From an uncultured Saprospiraceae bacterium (lineage in GTDB: Bacteria > Bacteroidota > Bacteroidia > Chitinophagales > Saprospiraceae): a DNA stretch of 64,000 nt. Position numbers and translations under genes: made by a program. Positions within the stretch are counted from its first letter, which is position 1, and each line of letters opens with the position of its first letter. The stretch covers positions 52,939-116,938 of the forward strand of contig CALGAW010000024.1 of assembly GCA_937959115.1 (NCBI GenBank). Direction: 5' to 3'. This document shows, one piece after another, positions 18,200 to 27,009 of the stretch. The notes beneath the pieces are model-generated. The model was given only the letters and a program-made list of their open reading frames with translations. It had not been told where the DNA came from and searched no databases.

Positions 18200-18400
18200 G
18201 TCTTTTGTTTATTCGAGAGATTTTGGGCGTATCCCTCCGTTACTCTCCGGGTCGTGCTATCCACTATTATGTGCTCCTTGCAGTCCGCGCATACCGTTAC
18301 TATCACTTACGCGCACAATTTGCTCAAGCATTTATCCCAGACGTTCAGGCAATACCAAAACAGCTAATTCCCAATGCATAAAATGCAGGTTAAAGCATTT
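18200..18400. repeat. Intergenic repeat elements
   Basis: Two repeat-like blocks lie between genes. Positions 18221-18316 hold a GC-richer block beginning TTTTGGGCGTATCCC with GTCGTGCTATCC inside, of the kind I recall as dispersed intergenic repeats in Bacteroidota. Positions 18362-18394 (AGCTAATTCCCAATGCAT then AAAATGCAGGTTAAA) match the reverse complement of 63857-63887 nearly base for base. Confidence 0.55.
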
Positions 18401-18427
18401 TATAAAGAAAATTCGTAAATTAGATGT

Positions 18428-19189
18428 ATGAAATGTCTCTCAAATACGTTTTTAGCCTTTCTCATCGCCCTAATGGTTCCGCTACTTGGTGCAACTCAAG
18501 ACAGCTCAGCCTTTGACCTAAGTTATAATGTTCACAGGAATTATCCCGCCATTGAGATGACAAAAGAAAAGCTAATGGACGCACGATCTCTGTCGGACAT
18601 AAACAAGCATTACCCATCCTCATGGATCAAGGAATACAACCTAGTTACCTTCCAGACAAAACACCAAGGAAACACAAGGAAAGCTACTAGTAAAGACAGT
18701 ACCCTCACAACAGAACAAAAAGACCTCCTACTTACAGCAGACCCTGGCGCACCTATTACCGTCAACGTTCAATACTTACCAAACAACAACTTATCGCATA
18801 ACGAACCTAAAGAGATCAGTTTCACCTTTACAGTAGAACCTGAAATACAAGCATCATTCACTGGAGGACAGCAACAACTAAGACAATACCTCAAGGAAAA
18901 GGCAATGGATAACATTGCCGAAGACCATTTCAATAAATACCAGATGACTGCTGTAAGGTTTACCATAGACGAGGAAGGGCAAGTTTTGGATCCACTCGTA
19001 TTTTGGTCTTCTGAAGACAAAGAAATTGATCAAGTACTCTTAGAAACCGTCTGCAACATGCCCCGCTGGAAACCAGCAGAATACGCCAATGGCAAAAAAA
19101 TCAAACAAGAATTTGTGTTCACCGTCGGCGACATGGAGAGCTGCGTAGTCAACATGTTCAACATCAAAGGAGAAGGAAGAAACAAATAA
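18428..19189 (+). CDS. Periplasmic protein with TonB-like C-terminal domain
   Basis: A 253-residue exported protein. Residues 1-22 form a signal peptide (ending LLGATQ). The middle is a Thr/Gln-rich poorly conserved segment. Residues of about 150-240 match the TonB C-terminal fold: VRFTIDEEGQV, VFWSSEDKEID and MPRWKPAEYANGKKI. In true TonB proteins an N-terminal membrane anchor and proline-rich spacer come first; here the anchor is a cleavable-looking signal and the proline spacer is missing. It may therefore be a stand-alone TonB-C domain protein and not an energy transducer. No ExbB/ExbD or receptor gene is adjacent. Confidence 0.7.
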   Translation: MKCLSNTFLAFLIALMVPLLGATQDSSAFDLSYNVHRNYPAIEMTKEKLMDARSLSDINKHYPSSWIKEYNLVTFQTKHQGNTRKATSKDSTLTTEQKDLLLTADPGAPITVNVQYLPNNNLSHNEPKEISFTFTVEPEIQASFTGGQQQLRQYLKEKAMDNIAEDHFNKYQMTAVRFTIDEEGQVLDPLVFWSSEDKEIDQVLLETVCNMPRWKPAEYANGKKIKQEFVFTVGDMESCVVNMFNIKGEGRNK

Positions 19190-19415
19190 TTGTTCATCAA
19201 GTTACCTAAGATAAATCGCCCATTTCTTGGAGCAGTAACAGGTTTATTCGGGGTAAACACGCACTGACCTTTTACTTCTTCAAAAAGTGAGAGGGCTCAA
19301 GCAAAGATCAAGAAACCTACAAGACCTAAAACTCAACAAAGTACAGCGTACTGTCCCTATTTGTATTTCAAAACTTATCCATTTCATCCCACAAACAAAA
19401 AAATTACCCCAAATT

Positions 19416-19448
19416 TTTGCGAACTTTCAACACTTACAATTACCTTTG
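19416..19448 (+). promoter_or_regulatory. Bacteroidota sigma promoter of nhaB
   Basis: TTTG at 19416-19419, 21 bases of spacer, then TACCTTTG at 19441-19448, a good match to TTTG-N19-21-TAnnTTTG. The ATG lies 39 bases downstream. Confidence 0.6.
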
Positions 19449-19487
19449 CGCCTCTAACGATATATTGAAACAAATAACGACAGGCAA

Positions 19488-20963
19488 ATGGAGGCATTTA
19501 ACTCATTTCTCGGGAATTCACCAGGTTGGTACAAGAAGACCATTTTAGCATTCCTAATATTAAACCCAATTTTATTATTCACCGTGGGAGCAACAGCCAC
19601 AGGATGGATTATCATTGGAGAATTTATTTTGACACTAGCAATGGCGTTAAAGTGCTACCCGCTGCAGTCGGGCGGTCTCATTGCTTTTGAAGTTGTGTTG
19701 TTAAACATGACTACACCCCATACGGTTTTCCACGAAATAGAAGCCAACCTTGAAGTGATACTGTTATTGGTGTTCATGGTGGCGGGTATCTACTTTATGA
19801 AACCACTATTGATGTTTATTTTTGGAAAAATATTCATTAAAGTACGTTCTAAGCTAGTGCTGTCCTTGCTATTCTGCTTCCTCTCCGCCTTTTTAAGTGC
19901 ATTTCTTGATGCCTTGACCGTAACTGCTGTATTGATCAGCGTTTTCGTCGGCTTCTACCAAGTATATCATAAAGTGCATTCTGCGAGCACCGACTTTGAT
20001 GAAAGTGGTGTGGAAGATCGTAAAGAATTAGGAGGAGACACACTAGAACAATTTAGAAGCTTCTTAAGAAGCCTAGTAATGCACGGTGCTGTTGGTACTG
20101 CACTAGGAGGCGTTTGCACTATTGTAGGAGAACCACAAAACCTACTGATTGGTGACAAACTAGGCTGGAACTTCATGGAATTCTTTTATGCCATGGCTCC
20201 GATCACAATGCCTGTATTAGCAGCAGGTTTATTGACTTGTGTCTTACTAGAAATCACAAAGAAATTTGGGTTTGGTGCGCAATTACCCGGTCAGGTTAGA
20301 GATATCATCCAAGGCTTTTTAGAAGATCAAGATGAAAAGAGAACAGGTGCCGAAAAGTATGCCTTGGTTGTTCAAGGTATTTCTGCATTGTTTTTAATTG
20401 TTGCTTTGGCCCTTCACTTAGCGCCAGTTGGGTTAATCGGCTTAGGGATTATTGTATTACAGACAGCACTCACAGGTATAACTGACGAACACAGCATCGG
20501 TAAAGCGTTTGAAGAAGCATTACCGTTTACAGCATTGCTGACGGTCTTTTTTGTTATTGTAGGAATGATACATGACTTACACCTATTCAAACCGATTATC
20601 CAATATGTATTAGAGCAAGACAAAGCCATTCAGCCCTCTTTATTCTATGTCGCGAATGGTGTTCTATCCATGATAAGTGATAACGTATTTGTGGCAACTG
20701 TTTATATCAATGAAGTAAAAGCGGCCTTTGATGCAGGCACTATCAGCAGAGCAGAGCTAGAAATGATGGCTATTGCCATTAACACAGGAACCAACCTTCC
20801 TAGTGTCGCAACTCCGAATGGCCAAGCAGCCTTCTTGTTTCTACTTACATCTGCACTAGCACCAGCAATCCGGTTGTCTTACTTAAAGATGATTTGGATG
20901 GCATTGCCCTATACAATTGTCCTTGGTGGTGTTGGGTTATTAGGAATTATATTCTTTTTGTAA
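19488..20963 (+). CDS. nhaB: Na+/H+ antiporter NhaB
   Basis: NhaB exports sodium in exchange for protons across the inner membrane, supporting Na+ tolerance and pH control; this fits a marine lifestyle. The protein has 491 residues (E. coli NhaB has 513) and about 12 hydrophobic segments. Family landmarks include the N-terminal [11 protein letters not shown], the [12 protein letters not shown] helix with its acidic residue and the C-terminal [16 protein letters not shown] loop. The ATG start lies behind a well-formed promoter. Short palindromes (ACCCCAAAGGGGT at about 20971-20984; CTAGGG and CCCTAG at 20997-21028) follow and may terminate transcription. Confidence 0.93.
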   Translation: MEAFNSFLGNSPGWYKKTILAFLILNPILLFTVGATATGWIIIGEFILTLAMALKCYPLQSGGLIAFEVVLLNMTTPHTVFHEIEANLEVILLLVFMVAGIYFMKPLLMFIFGKIFIKVRSKLVLSLLFCFLSAFLSAFLDALTVTAVLISVFVGFYQVYHKVHSASTDFDESGVEDRKELGGDTLEQFRSFLRSLVMHGAVGTALGGVCTIVGEPQNLLIGDKLGWNFMEFFYAMAPITMPVLAAGLLTCVLLEITKKFGFGAQLPGQVRDIIQGFLEDQDEKRTGAEKYALVVQGISALFLIVALALHLAPVGLIGLGIIVLQTALTGITDEHSIGKAFEEALPFTALLTVFFVIVGMIHDLHLFKPIIQYVLEQDKAIQPSLFYVANGVLSMISDNVFVATVYINEVKAAFDAGTISRAELEMMAIAINTGTNLPSVATPNGQAAFLFLLTSALAPAIRLSYLKMIWMALPYTIVLGGVGLLGIIFFL

Positions 20964-21120
20964 CACAATATACCCCAAAGGGGTTTAACAAAATAGCTAG
21001 GGGAGAAGTACTGGACTGTAATCCCTAGTAAACGAACACCATTTTTTAAGCTCTGAAGCGGCGAAACAAAAAGACCTATACAACTGTTAATACCCGCTTC
21101 TTTAATCACTTAAAGTAGAT

Positions 21121-22245
21121 ATGTTCGATGTCCTTATCATTGGTGGTGGCTTAGCTGGTCTTGTGAATGCTGTTCATTTATCCAAGGCAGGTCTCAAAGT
21201 GTTGGTCTTGGAGAAAAACGAGTATCCAAAGCACAAGGTTTGCGGAGAATATATTTCTAAGGAAGTACTTCCCTATTTAGAGCATCTAGACATCCACCCC
21301 TATCAGATAGGAGCAACATCCATAGACAAGTTTCTACTTAGTAATACCAAAGGTGCTCAGGTACACACACAGCTTCCTCTAGGAGGGTTTGGTGTGAGTC
21401 GGTACACCTTAGACCATTTGTTGTATCAAAAGGCGTTAGACAATGGATGTGTCGTTGTAAAGACAACTGTTGTAGAAATTGACTTCCTCGGGGAAAAATT
21501 CAAGGTAAGCACGCGTGGTGGAGAAGATTATTTTGCTACCTTCGTCATCGGTGCTTATGGAAAGCGGTCAGCACTAGATGTCCACCTTAACAGAGAATTC
21601 ATCCAGAAAAAAACGCCATTTTTAGCAGTAAAAAATCATTATACGGGTGAGTTTCCTGAGGATTTAGTTGCATTACACAACTTTTCTGGAGGATATTGCG
21701 GTGTTTCAAAAGTAGAAAACGGGTTTATTAACGTCTGTTATTTAGTTGATTATAAAACATTTAAACAACATCAAAATATAGAATCATTTCAACAGAACGT
21801 ACTTTGTAAAAATCCTCGTTTAAACGAATTATTTGCAACTATAAAACCTGCATTTCCTAAGCCATTAACCATAAGCCAAATTTCATTTTCATCAAAACAG
21901 ACCATTGAAAACCATGTTCTTATGAGTGGAGATACAGCAGGAATGATACACCCTTTATGCGGCAATGGCATGGGCATGGCAATTCACAGTGCGAAGATTT
22001 TATCCGAACTGTTAATTCAATTCTTTGATACTAAAGCAGCAAACCGCCCTTCCCTAGAAAACGCCTACGCTAACGCTTGGGAAAAGACCTTCCAACCCAG
22101 ATTAAGAGCAGGCAGATTGATCAATCTCTTTATAGCAAATCAACGATTGTTAGATATTGGGATGACTGGGCTGAGATTGTTCCCTAAATTATTGCCGTTC
22201 ATGATACAACAAACACACGGCGAAGAACTAACCCCGAAAGGGTAA
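21121..22245 (+). CDS. FAD-dependent oxidoreductase of the geranylgeranyl-reductase/hydroxylase superfamily (PKS cluster)
   Basis: First gene of the type III PKS cluster. It has the N-terminal Rossmann FAD motif (IIGGGLAGL, residues 6-14) and CGEY at residue 41, as in geranylgeranyl-reductase-like flavoproteins. The second FAD-binding motif GDTAGMIHPLCGNGMGMA lies near residue 275. At 374 residues it is of usual length for a UbiH-type monooxygenase or GGR-type reductase. In the Streptomyces srs locus a flavoprotein (SrsC) hydroxylates the methylated alkylresorcinol to give a quinone; a similar tailoring role is inferred here. Reduction of the acyl chain is the alternative. It is followed 47 bases later by the methyltransferase. 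Confidence 0.8.
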   Translation: MFDVLIIGGGLAGLVNAVHLSKAGLKVLVLEKNEYPKHKVCGEYISKEVLPYLEHLDIHPYQIGATSIDKFLLSNTKGAQVHTQLPLGGFGVSRYTLDHLLYQKALDNGCVVVKTTVVEIDFLGEKFKVSTRGGEDYFATFVIGAYGKRSALDVHLNREFIQKKTPFLAVKNHYTGEFPEDLVALHNFSGGYCGVSKVENGFINVCYLVDYKTFKQHQNIESFQQNVLCKNPRLNELFATIKPAFPKPLTISQISFSSKQTIENHVLMSGDTAGMIHPLCGNGMGMAIHSAKILSELLIQFFDTKAANRPSLENAYANAWEKTFQPRLRAGRLINLFIANQRLLDIGMTGLRLFPKLLPFMIQQTHGEELTPKG

Positions 22246-22292
22246 AACAGTTCCCAGCTCATTGATTAAATGATTAAAAGCGATCAAAATAG

Positions 22293-23024
22293 ATGTTCCT
22301 GAATTTAGAAAATAGAAGTAATCAACCAGAAATCATGGACGATTTTGCAATGGAAGGTGACCTCCTAAAGCGAACACTAGACCAGATCGCCTGGATCAAC
22401 CAATGGCTAGGTGGCAACAGCGTCACGCTCAACGGACTAAAAAAACTATGGCAATCCGCACCAAGAAACAAGGAATTGACCATCGTAGACCTAGGATGTG
22501 GTAACGGTGACATGCTCAGAGTAGTCGCCAACGCCGCTAGAAAGGAAAACCGAACCGTGAAGCTCATTGGAATCGATGCCAACAGCTTCACCATCAACTA
22601 CGCTAAAACATTGTCCAAAGCGTATCCAGAAATCAGCTACATGGAAACGTTTATCCCTTCTGAAGCCTTTAGCAGACTCGAATATGATGTGGTCTTGGCC
22701 ACCTTATTTTTCCATCATTTTAAAGATGAAGAGATTATATCCTGCTTAGCAGAAACCGCTGATAAGGCAAGAATTGGAATAGTCATTAATGATTTGCATC
22801 GAAATGAATGGGCTGTTTTTTTGTTTAGATTATTAACAATATTCATCCCCAACCCAATGGTTAGACAAGATGGAATAACGTCGATTTTACGCGGATTTAA
22901 ACGATCAGAACTACTGAAATATGTCCGTCAGTTAAACGTCACAAACTCAACAATACAATGGAAATGGGCGTTTAGATTTCAATGGATTATAAGAAATAAA
23001 AAAAGGGCACCACAGATAACATAG
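22293..23024 (+). CDS. Class I SAM-dependent methyltransferase (PKS cluster)
   Basis: The SAM-binding motif I VDLGCGNGD is at residues 65-73, followed by GIDANS (acidic end of beta 2) and a motif with LATLFFHHF. The total of 243 residues is usual for small-molecule methyltransferases. A C-terminal region rich in Arg/Phe, with a hydrophobic helix (FLFRLLTIFIPN), suggests a lipophilic substrate. It sits directly upstream of the type III PKS, as srsB and bpsB do in known alkylresorcinol/alkylpyrone loci, so O- or C-methylation of the polyketide ring is the natural inference. ATG start. Confidence 0.82.
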   Translation: MFLNLENRSNQPEIMDDFAMEGDLLKRTLDQIAWINQWLGGNSVTLNGLKKLWQSAPRNKELTIVDLGCGNGDMLRVVANAARKENRTVKLIGIDANSFTINYAKTLSKAYPEISYMETFIPSEAFSRLEYDVVLATLFFHHFKDEEIISCLAETADKARIGIVINDLHRNEWAVFLFRLLTIFIPNPMVRQDGITSILRGFKRSELLKYVRQLNVTNSTIQWKWAFRFQWIIRNKKRAPQIT

Positions 23025-23105
23025 ATGACCACACGCTTTGCTATTGAGCACAAATTTAAAATTGATTACGTACAGTTTGAATGGATGAAAGCCTGTTTAA
23101 AATAG
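23025..23105 (+). CDS. Possible 26-residue peptide gene filling the gap before the PKS
   Basis: An ATG follows the methyltransferase stop codon with no gap, and the frame runs 26 codons to a TAG four bases before the PKS start codon. It therefore fills the whole gap. The peptide (MTTRFAIEHKFKIDYVQFEW at its start) is basic and aromatic. It may be a real leader or coupling peptide, or the decayed end of a longer gene. Nothing beyond position and composition supports it. Confidence 0.25.
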   Translation: MTTRFAIEHKFKIDYVQFEWMKACLK

Positions 23106-23109
23106 ATTT

Positions 23110-24159
23110 ATGGTAAAAATTAAAACGGTCGCAACACAGTTACCACCCTACACCAGGACCACAAAGGAAATCATCCCTTACGTGGAAGCATGGCTGACTG
23201 GGCAAGAGGAACGATTTCGGCGAAAAGTAGTGAAGATTATGAGCAATGCGGGAATAGACAGACGCTATTCTATTATCGATGCCGACGAGCTATTTGTACT
23301 GCGCAGTTTTGAAGAAAAAAATCAACTTTACATCAAAGGAACGCTCCCCTTGGCAGAAAATGCCTTGCGAAAAGCCCTAGTAAAAGCAGATTGGGATGCA
23401 AAAGACTTAGATTACATTATTACAGTTAGTTGTACTGGGTTTATGATCCCATCCGTTGACGCTTACCTGATCAATTCAATAGGATTGCGGCAGGAGGTGG
23501 TCCGCTTACCTGTGACTAAGATGGGTTGTGCAGCGGGTGTCTCAGGAATTATCTATGCTAAAAACTTCCTTAAAGCCAATCCAGGTAAGCGAGCAGCAGT
23601 CATCGCTGTGGAGTCACCTATGTCTACGTTTCAGCAAGAAGATTTTTCGATGGTCAACATCGTCAGCGCTGCAATTTTTGGAGATGGAGCAGCATGTGTT
23701 TTATTGTCGTCAGACCCAGAAGAAAAGGGACCAACCATCCTCAATGAAGACATGTATCACTTCTTTGATGCAACGCACATGATGGGATTTGAGTTGAAGA
23801 ACACAGGTTTGCACATGGTATTGGATCCAGAAGTACCAGAAAAAATAGCAGAACATTTTCCTAGAATAGTACATCCTTTCCTAGAAAAATCAAATACCTC
23901 AATTGAGGAAATCAATCATCTGGTCTTTCATCCTGGTGGTAAAAAAATCGTTCAAACCATTGAAAACCTGTTTGGAGTCCTAGGCAAGAACATTGATGAT
24001 ACCAAGGAAGTATTGCGTACCTATGGAAATATGTCTAGCGCAACAGTATTGTATGTATTAGAACGGTTTTTAGAAAAAGACATTCCAGCAGGAGAAAAAG
24101 GGCTCATGCTTAGTTTTGGCCCTGGATTTTCAGCACAGAAAGTATTGTTAGAGTGGTAA
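23110..24159 (+). CDS. Type III polyketide synthase (chalcone/stilbene synthase superfamily)
   Basis: This is the core enzyme of the cluster. It is a 349-residue homodimeric-type ketosynthase that condenses an acyl starter with malonyl units and cyclises the chain. The catalytic triad is visible: Cys140 in KMGCAAG, His274 in VFHPGGKK and Asn307 in TYGNMSSAT. The motif VSCTGFMIPSVDAYL (from Cys108) and the C-terminal LSFGPGFSAQ match the GFGPG loop of the family. Length and motifs agree with bacterial alkylresorcinol/alkylpyrone synthases (SrsA, BpsA, ArsB types) that accept long-chain acyl starters. The adjoining ACP and fatty-acid-type enzymes support a dedicated acyl starter. The product is not known. 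Confidence 0.92.
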   Translation: MVKIKTVATQLPPYTRTTKEIIPYVEAWLTGQEERFRRKVVKIMSNAGIDRRYSIIDADELFVLRSFEEKNQLYIKGTLPLAENALRKALVKADWDAKDLDYIITVSCTGFMIPSVDAYLINSIGLRQEVVRLPVTKMGCAAGVSGIIYAKNFLKANPGKRAAVIAVESPMSTFQQEDFSMVNIVSAAIFGDGAACVLLSSDPEEKGPTILNEDMYHFFDATHMMGFELKNTGLHMVLDPEVPEKIAEHFPRIVHPFLEKSNTSIEEINHLVFHPGGKKIVQTIENLFGVLGKNIDDTKEVLRTYGNMSSATVLYVLERFLEKDIPAGEKGLMLSFGPGFSAQKVLLEW

Positions 24160-24166
24160 TAATTTC

Positions 24167-24970
24167 ATGAAAATGAACAACGAATTTAAAGATAAAAACT
24201 ATTGGGCCATTATCCTTGGAGGCTCTGCGGGCCTAGGACTAGCAACAGCTAAAAAGCTGGCATCACTAGGACTGAACATTTGTATCGTACATCGCGATAG
24301 AAAATCAGCCCTTCCCACTATTCAACAAGAGTTTGAAAAGATAAAAGCAAATAAGGTGGAATTCATTTCCTTCAATATCGATGCGCTTAACTCGGAGAAG
24401 AGAGAAGAGATGATCTTCCATCTAAAAACTAAACTAGGAGCAACAGGAAAAGTAAAAGTATTGATACACAGCATTGCTAAAGGCAACCTAAAACCAATGG
24501 TGGCGCAATTCAAACCTACGTTAAAAAACGATGACTTTCGGATAACAATAGATGCAATGGCCATTTCGCTGTATGACTGGGTGCAAGCACTTTTTACAGT
24601 AAAAGTGCTAGCAAATGATACACGGATTATCAGCTTTACAAGCGAAGGAAATCAGAAGGCTTGGGATCAGTATGCTGCAGTATCTGCCGCTAAGGCAGCC
24701 TTGGAAGCGATTACCCGCAACATCGCTCTAGAGTTTGCACCATACGGGATACGAGCCAACTGTATTCAGGCTGGAGTGACCGATACTGCTTCCTTGCGGA
24801 TGATTCCAGGAAGCGAGCTGCTGATAAAACAAAGTTTTTTACGTAATCCTTCCAACAGATTGACAACGCCAGAGGATGTAGCAAATGTAGCAGCATTGCT
24901 CTGTTTGAAAGAAGCCTACTGGATCAACGGAACAGTCATCCCTGTAGATGGAGGAGAACACATTCGGTAA
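24167..24970 (+). CDS. Enoyl-ACP-reductase-like short-chain dehydrogenase (PKS cluster)
   Basis: A 267-residue Rossmann dehydrogenase. The cofactor-binding GGSAGLGLA motif is at residues 18-26. The active site has Tyr169 and Lys176 separated by six residues (YAAVSAAK), the spacing of enoyl-ACP reductases of FabI/FabL type, not the YxxxK of ordinary SDR ketoreductases. HSIAKGN and TSEGNQKA loops and the C-terminal PVDGGEHIR also fit. It probably reduces the enoyl bond in the acyl starter. The cluster has no separate FabG-like ketoreductase, so the housekeeping one may be borrowed, or this enzyme may do that step. It starts 7 bases after the PKS stop. Confidence 0.78.
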   Translation: MKMNNEFKDKNYWAIILGGSAGLGLATAKKLASLGLNICIVHRDRKSALPTIQQEFEKIKANKVEFISFNIDALNSEKREEMIFHLKTKLGATGKVKVLIHSIAKGNLKPMVAQFKPTLKNDDFRITIDAMAISLYDWVQALFTVKVLANDTRIISFTSEGNQKAWDQYAAVSAAKAALEAITRNIALEFAPYGIRANCIQAGVTDTASLRMIPGSELLIKQSFLRNPSNRLTTPEDVANVAALLCLKEAYWINGTVIPVDGGEHIR

Positions 24971-25021
24971 TTAATTGAGCATAGATAATTATTAAGAATT
25001 CAGGTATTGAAATTTTAACAC

Positions 25022-25492
25022 ATGACGATTGAAAACATCATTACTTTATTACCCTACTCTACTCCTTTTTTGTTTGTAGATGATCTTGAACACATAGATG
25101 AGGATGGTGTAACTGGTACGTATGTTTATCCGTCTGATTCGTATTTTTATCAAGGACATTTTATTGACAATCCTATTACGCCAGGTGTGATATTGACGGA
25201 AACCATGGCACAAATTGGATTGGTTTGTTTAGGAATATTTTTAATGAAAGATAAAATTGAAGCAGGAACCCAATTGCCTACAATGGCGATGGTTTCTAAT
25301 CAAATGGATTTCTTTCTGCCTGTTTTTCCAGGAGAGAAAGTAACCGTACGATCTAAGAAACAGTATTTCCGCTTTGGAAAACTAAAGTGCCAGGTAGAAA
25401 TGAGAAACGAGGAAGACAAAATCGTCTGTAAAGGAACCATAGCCGGAATGATTGCCGGAAAATCAATCCGTTCAACTAAAGAAAATGAGTAA
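25022..25492 (+). CDS. 3-hydroxyacyl-ACP dehydratase, FabZ-like hotdog protein (PKS cluster)
   Basis: A 156-residue hotdog-fold dehydratase. The signature YQGHFIDNPITPGVILTE carries catalytic His46 and Glu60, with the following TMAQ helix as in FabZ and FabA. It is expected to dehydrate 3-hydroxyacyl-ACP in the chain-building module of the cluster. Its end overlaps the ketosynthase start by eight bases, evidence for translational coupling. The length is normal for FabZ. Confidence 0.87.
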   Translation: MTIENIITLLPYSTPFLFVDDLEHIDEDGVTGTYVYPSDSYFYQGHFIDNPITPGVILTETMAQIGLVCLGIFLMKDKIEAGTQLPTMAMVSNQMDFFLPVFPGEKVTVRSKKQYFRFGKLKCQVEMRNEEDKIVCKGTIAGMIAGKSIRSTKENE

Positions 25493-26762
25493 ACGAGTCG
25501 TCATAACTGGGTTGGGAGTTGCCGCTCCAAATGGAGTTGGCCTTGCCGATTTTGAAGCAGCCATTAAAGCTGGAACCTCAGGTATTCAATACTATGAAGA
25601 ACTGAAAACAATGAATTTTTCTTGTTGTATTGGAGGCATTCCCGACGTTTCAGAAGCGTTAAAGCTTAACTACCTTACCCCGCTACAATTAAGGAATTTC
25701 AGCAGTTCAGGCATACTCTATGGCTGTATGGCAGGTGTCGATGCTTGGAGGGATGCAGGACTGTCTTTTGCCGAGGAAGAACCGCTATGGGAAAGTGGCT
25801 GTGTATTTGGCGCTGGAGTTTCTGGTGTGGAGAAAATGAAAGAAGCAACCTACAAGATCGATAGTGGAAAAGTCAGACGGCTTGGAAGTAATTCTGTGGA
25901 GCAAACTATGTCGAGTGGTGTGAGTGCTTACCTAGGAGGTATCATCGGCTTTGGCAATCAAGTCACAACGAATTCATCTGCTTGTGCAACAGGCACAGAG
26001 GCTATCCTACAAGCGTTTGAACGGATCCAGGCAGGCAAAGCCACCCGAATGCTAGCAGGCAGTAGTGGTGAGCACGGCCCATACATCTGGGGAGGGTTTG
26101 ACGCTATGCGTGTTATGACGTACAAGCACAATGATACACCAGCAGATGGGTCACGACCGATGAGCGCAACCGCTTCTGGGTTTGTACCTGGCAGTGGTGC
26201 AGGCGCTGTAGTCTTAGAAAGCTTAGAAAGTGCCCAAGAACGCAATGCCAAGATCTATGCTGAATTGTTAGGCGGGGCAGTCAATTCAGGAGGCCAGCGC
26301 AATGGAGGAACGATGACAGCACCAAACAGTGTAGCGGTTCAACGGTGTATCAAGGATGCTGTGAAGGATGCAAGCATTCACTCGAATGAAATAGACTTGA
26401 TTAATGGGCATTTAACAGCAACAATAAAGGATCCTGTCGAAATACAGAACTGGGTGGCTGCTCTAGGCCGTGAAGGCAGTGATTTTCCGTACATTCACTC
26501 CTTGAAATCTATGATCGGTCATTGCTTGAGTGCTGCGGGATCTATTGAGTGTGTTGCCGCAATTTTAGGTTTGAAAAACGGGTTTATCTTTCCAAATACC
26601 AATTGTCATGACCTACATCCCGAAATTTCTTCGTTAATTGATCCTGAAAGAATTCCTACACAATTGATAAATACGAAAGAAATCAACATTATTGCAAAAG
26701 CAAGTTTTGGTTTTGGTGATGTTAGCACTTGTCTAATTTTTAAAAAAATAAACAATGAATAA
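25485..26762 (+). CDS. 3-oxoacyl-ACP synthase, FabF-like (PKS cluster)
   Basis: A KAS II-type condensing enzyme of 425 residues from the ATG at 25485, which overlaps the dehydratase stop (ATGAGTAA). An earlier in-frame start at 25452 would lie deep in the preceding gene and is rejected. The catalytic Cys167 is in SSACATGTEA, the first His is His309 in NGHLTATIKDP, and the second is His346 in SLKSMIGHCLSAAG with Lys341 nearby. The usual HGTxT motif is altered to GHLTA, so this is a divergent pathway-specific KAS and not the housekeeping FabF. It likely elongates the ACP-bound acyl chain handed to the type III PKS. Confidence 0.88.
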   Translation: MSKRVVITGLGVAAPNGVGLADFEAAIKAGTSGIQYYEELKTMNFSCCIGGIPDVSEALKLNYLTPLQLRNFSSSGILYGCMAGVDAWRDAGLSFAEEEPLWESGCVFGAGVSGVEKMKEATYKIDSGKVRRLGSNSVEQTMSSGVSAYLGGIIGFGNQVTTNSSACATGTEAILQAFERIQAGKATRMLAGSSGEHGPYIWGGFDAMRVMTYKHNDTPADGSRPMSATASGFVPGSGAGAVVLESLESAQERNAKIYAELLGGAVNSGGQRNGGTMTAPNSVAVQRCIKDAVKDASIHSNEIDLINGHLTATIKDPVEIQNWVAALGREGSDFPYIHSLKSMIGHCLSAAGSIECVAAILGLKNGFIFPNTNCHDLHPEISSLIDPERIPTQLINTKEINIIAKASFGFGDVSTCLIFKKINNE

Positions 26763-27009
26763 TACGGAATTAATCGAATCTTTGAAGGAAATTGTAAAAC
26801 CTTACATCCAAGACGAAGAAGCGTTTAAAACAATGACGGAAGACACCAATTTTATTGATGACTTAAAAGTCAACTCTGCCCATTTGGTCGATATCGTGCT
26901 AGATGTCGAGGACAAATTTGATATTCTCATCCTTGATGACGCAATGGAACAAATGCTAACCGTGAAAGGCGCCATCAATGTCATTAATACCAAGATCCAA
27001 GAGAAATGA
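26755..27009 (+). CDS. Acyl carrier protein (PKS cluster)
   Basis: An 84-residue acidic helical protein with the phosphopantetheine-attachment Ser41 in DDLKVNSAHLVDIV, a variant of the usual DSL motif (NSA replaces DSL). This suggests a specialised carrier protein. It overlaps the ketosynthase end by eight bases, and its own end overlaps the phosphopantetheinyl transferase start by four bases (ATGA). It carries intermediates for the cluster's KAS, dehydratase and reductase. Confidence 0.88.
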   Translation: MNNTELIESLKEIVKPYIQDEEAFKTMTEDTNFIDDLKVNSAHLVDIVLDVEDKFDILILDDAMEQMLTVKGAINVINTKIQEK

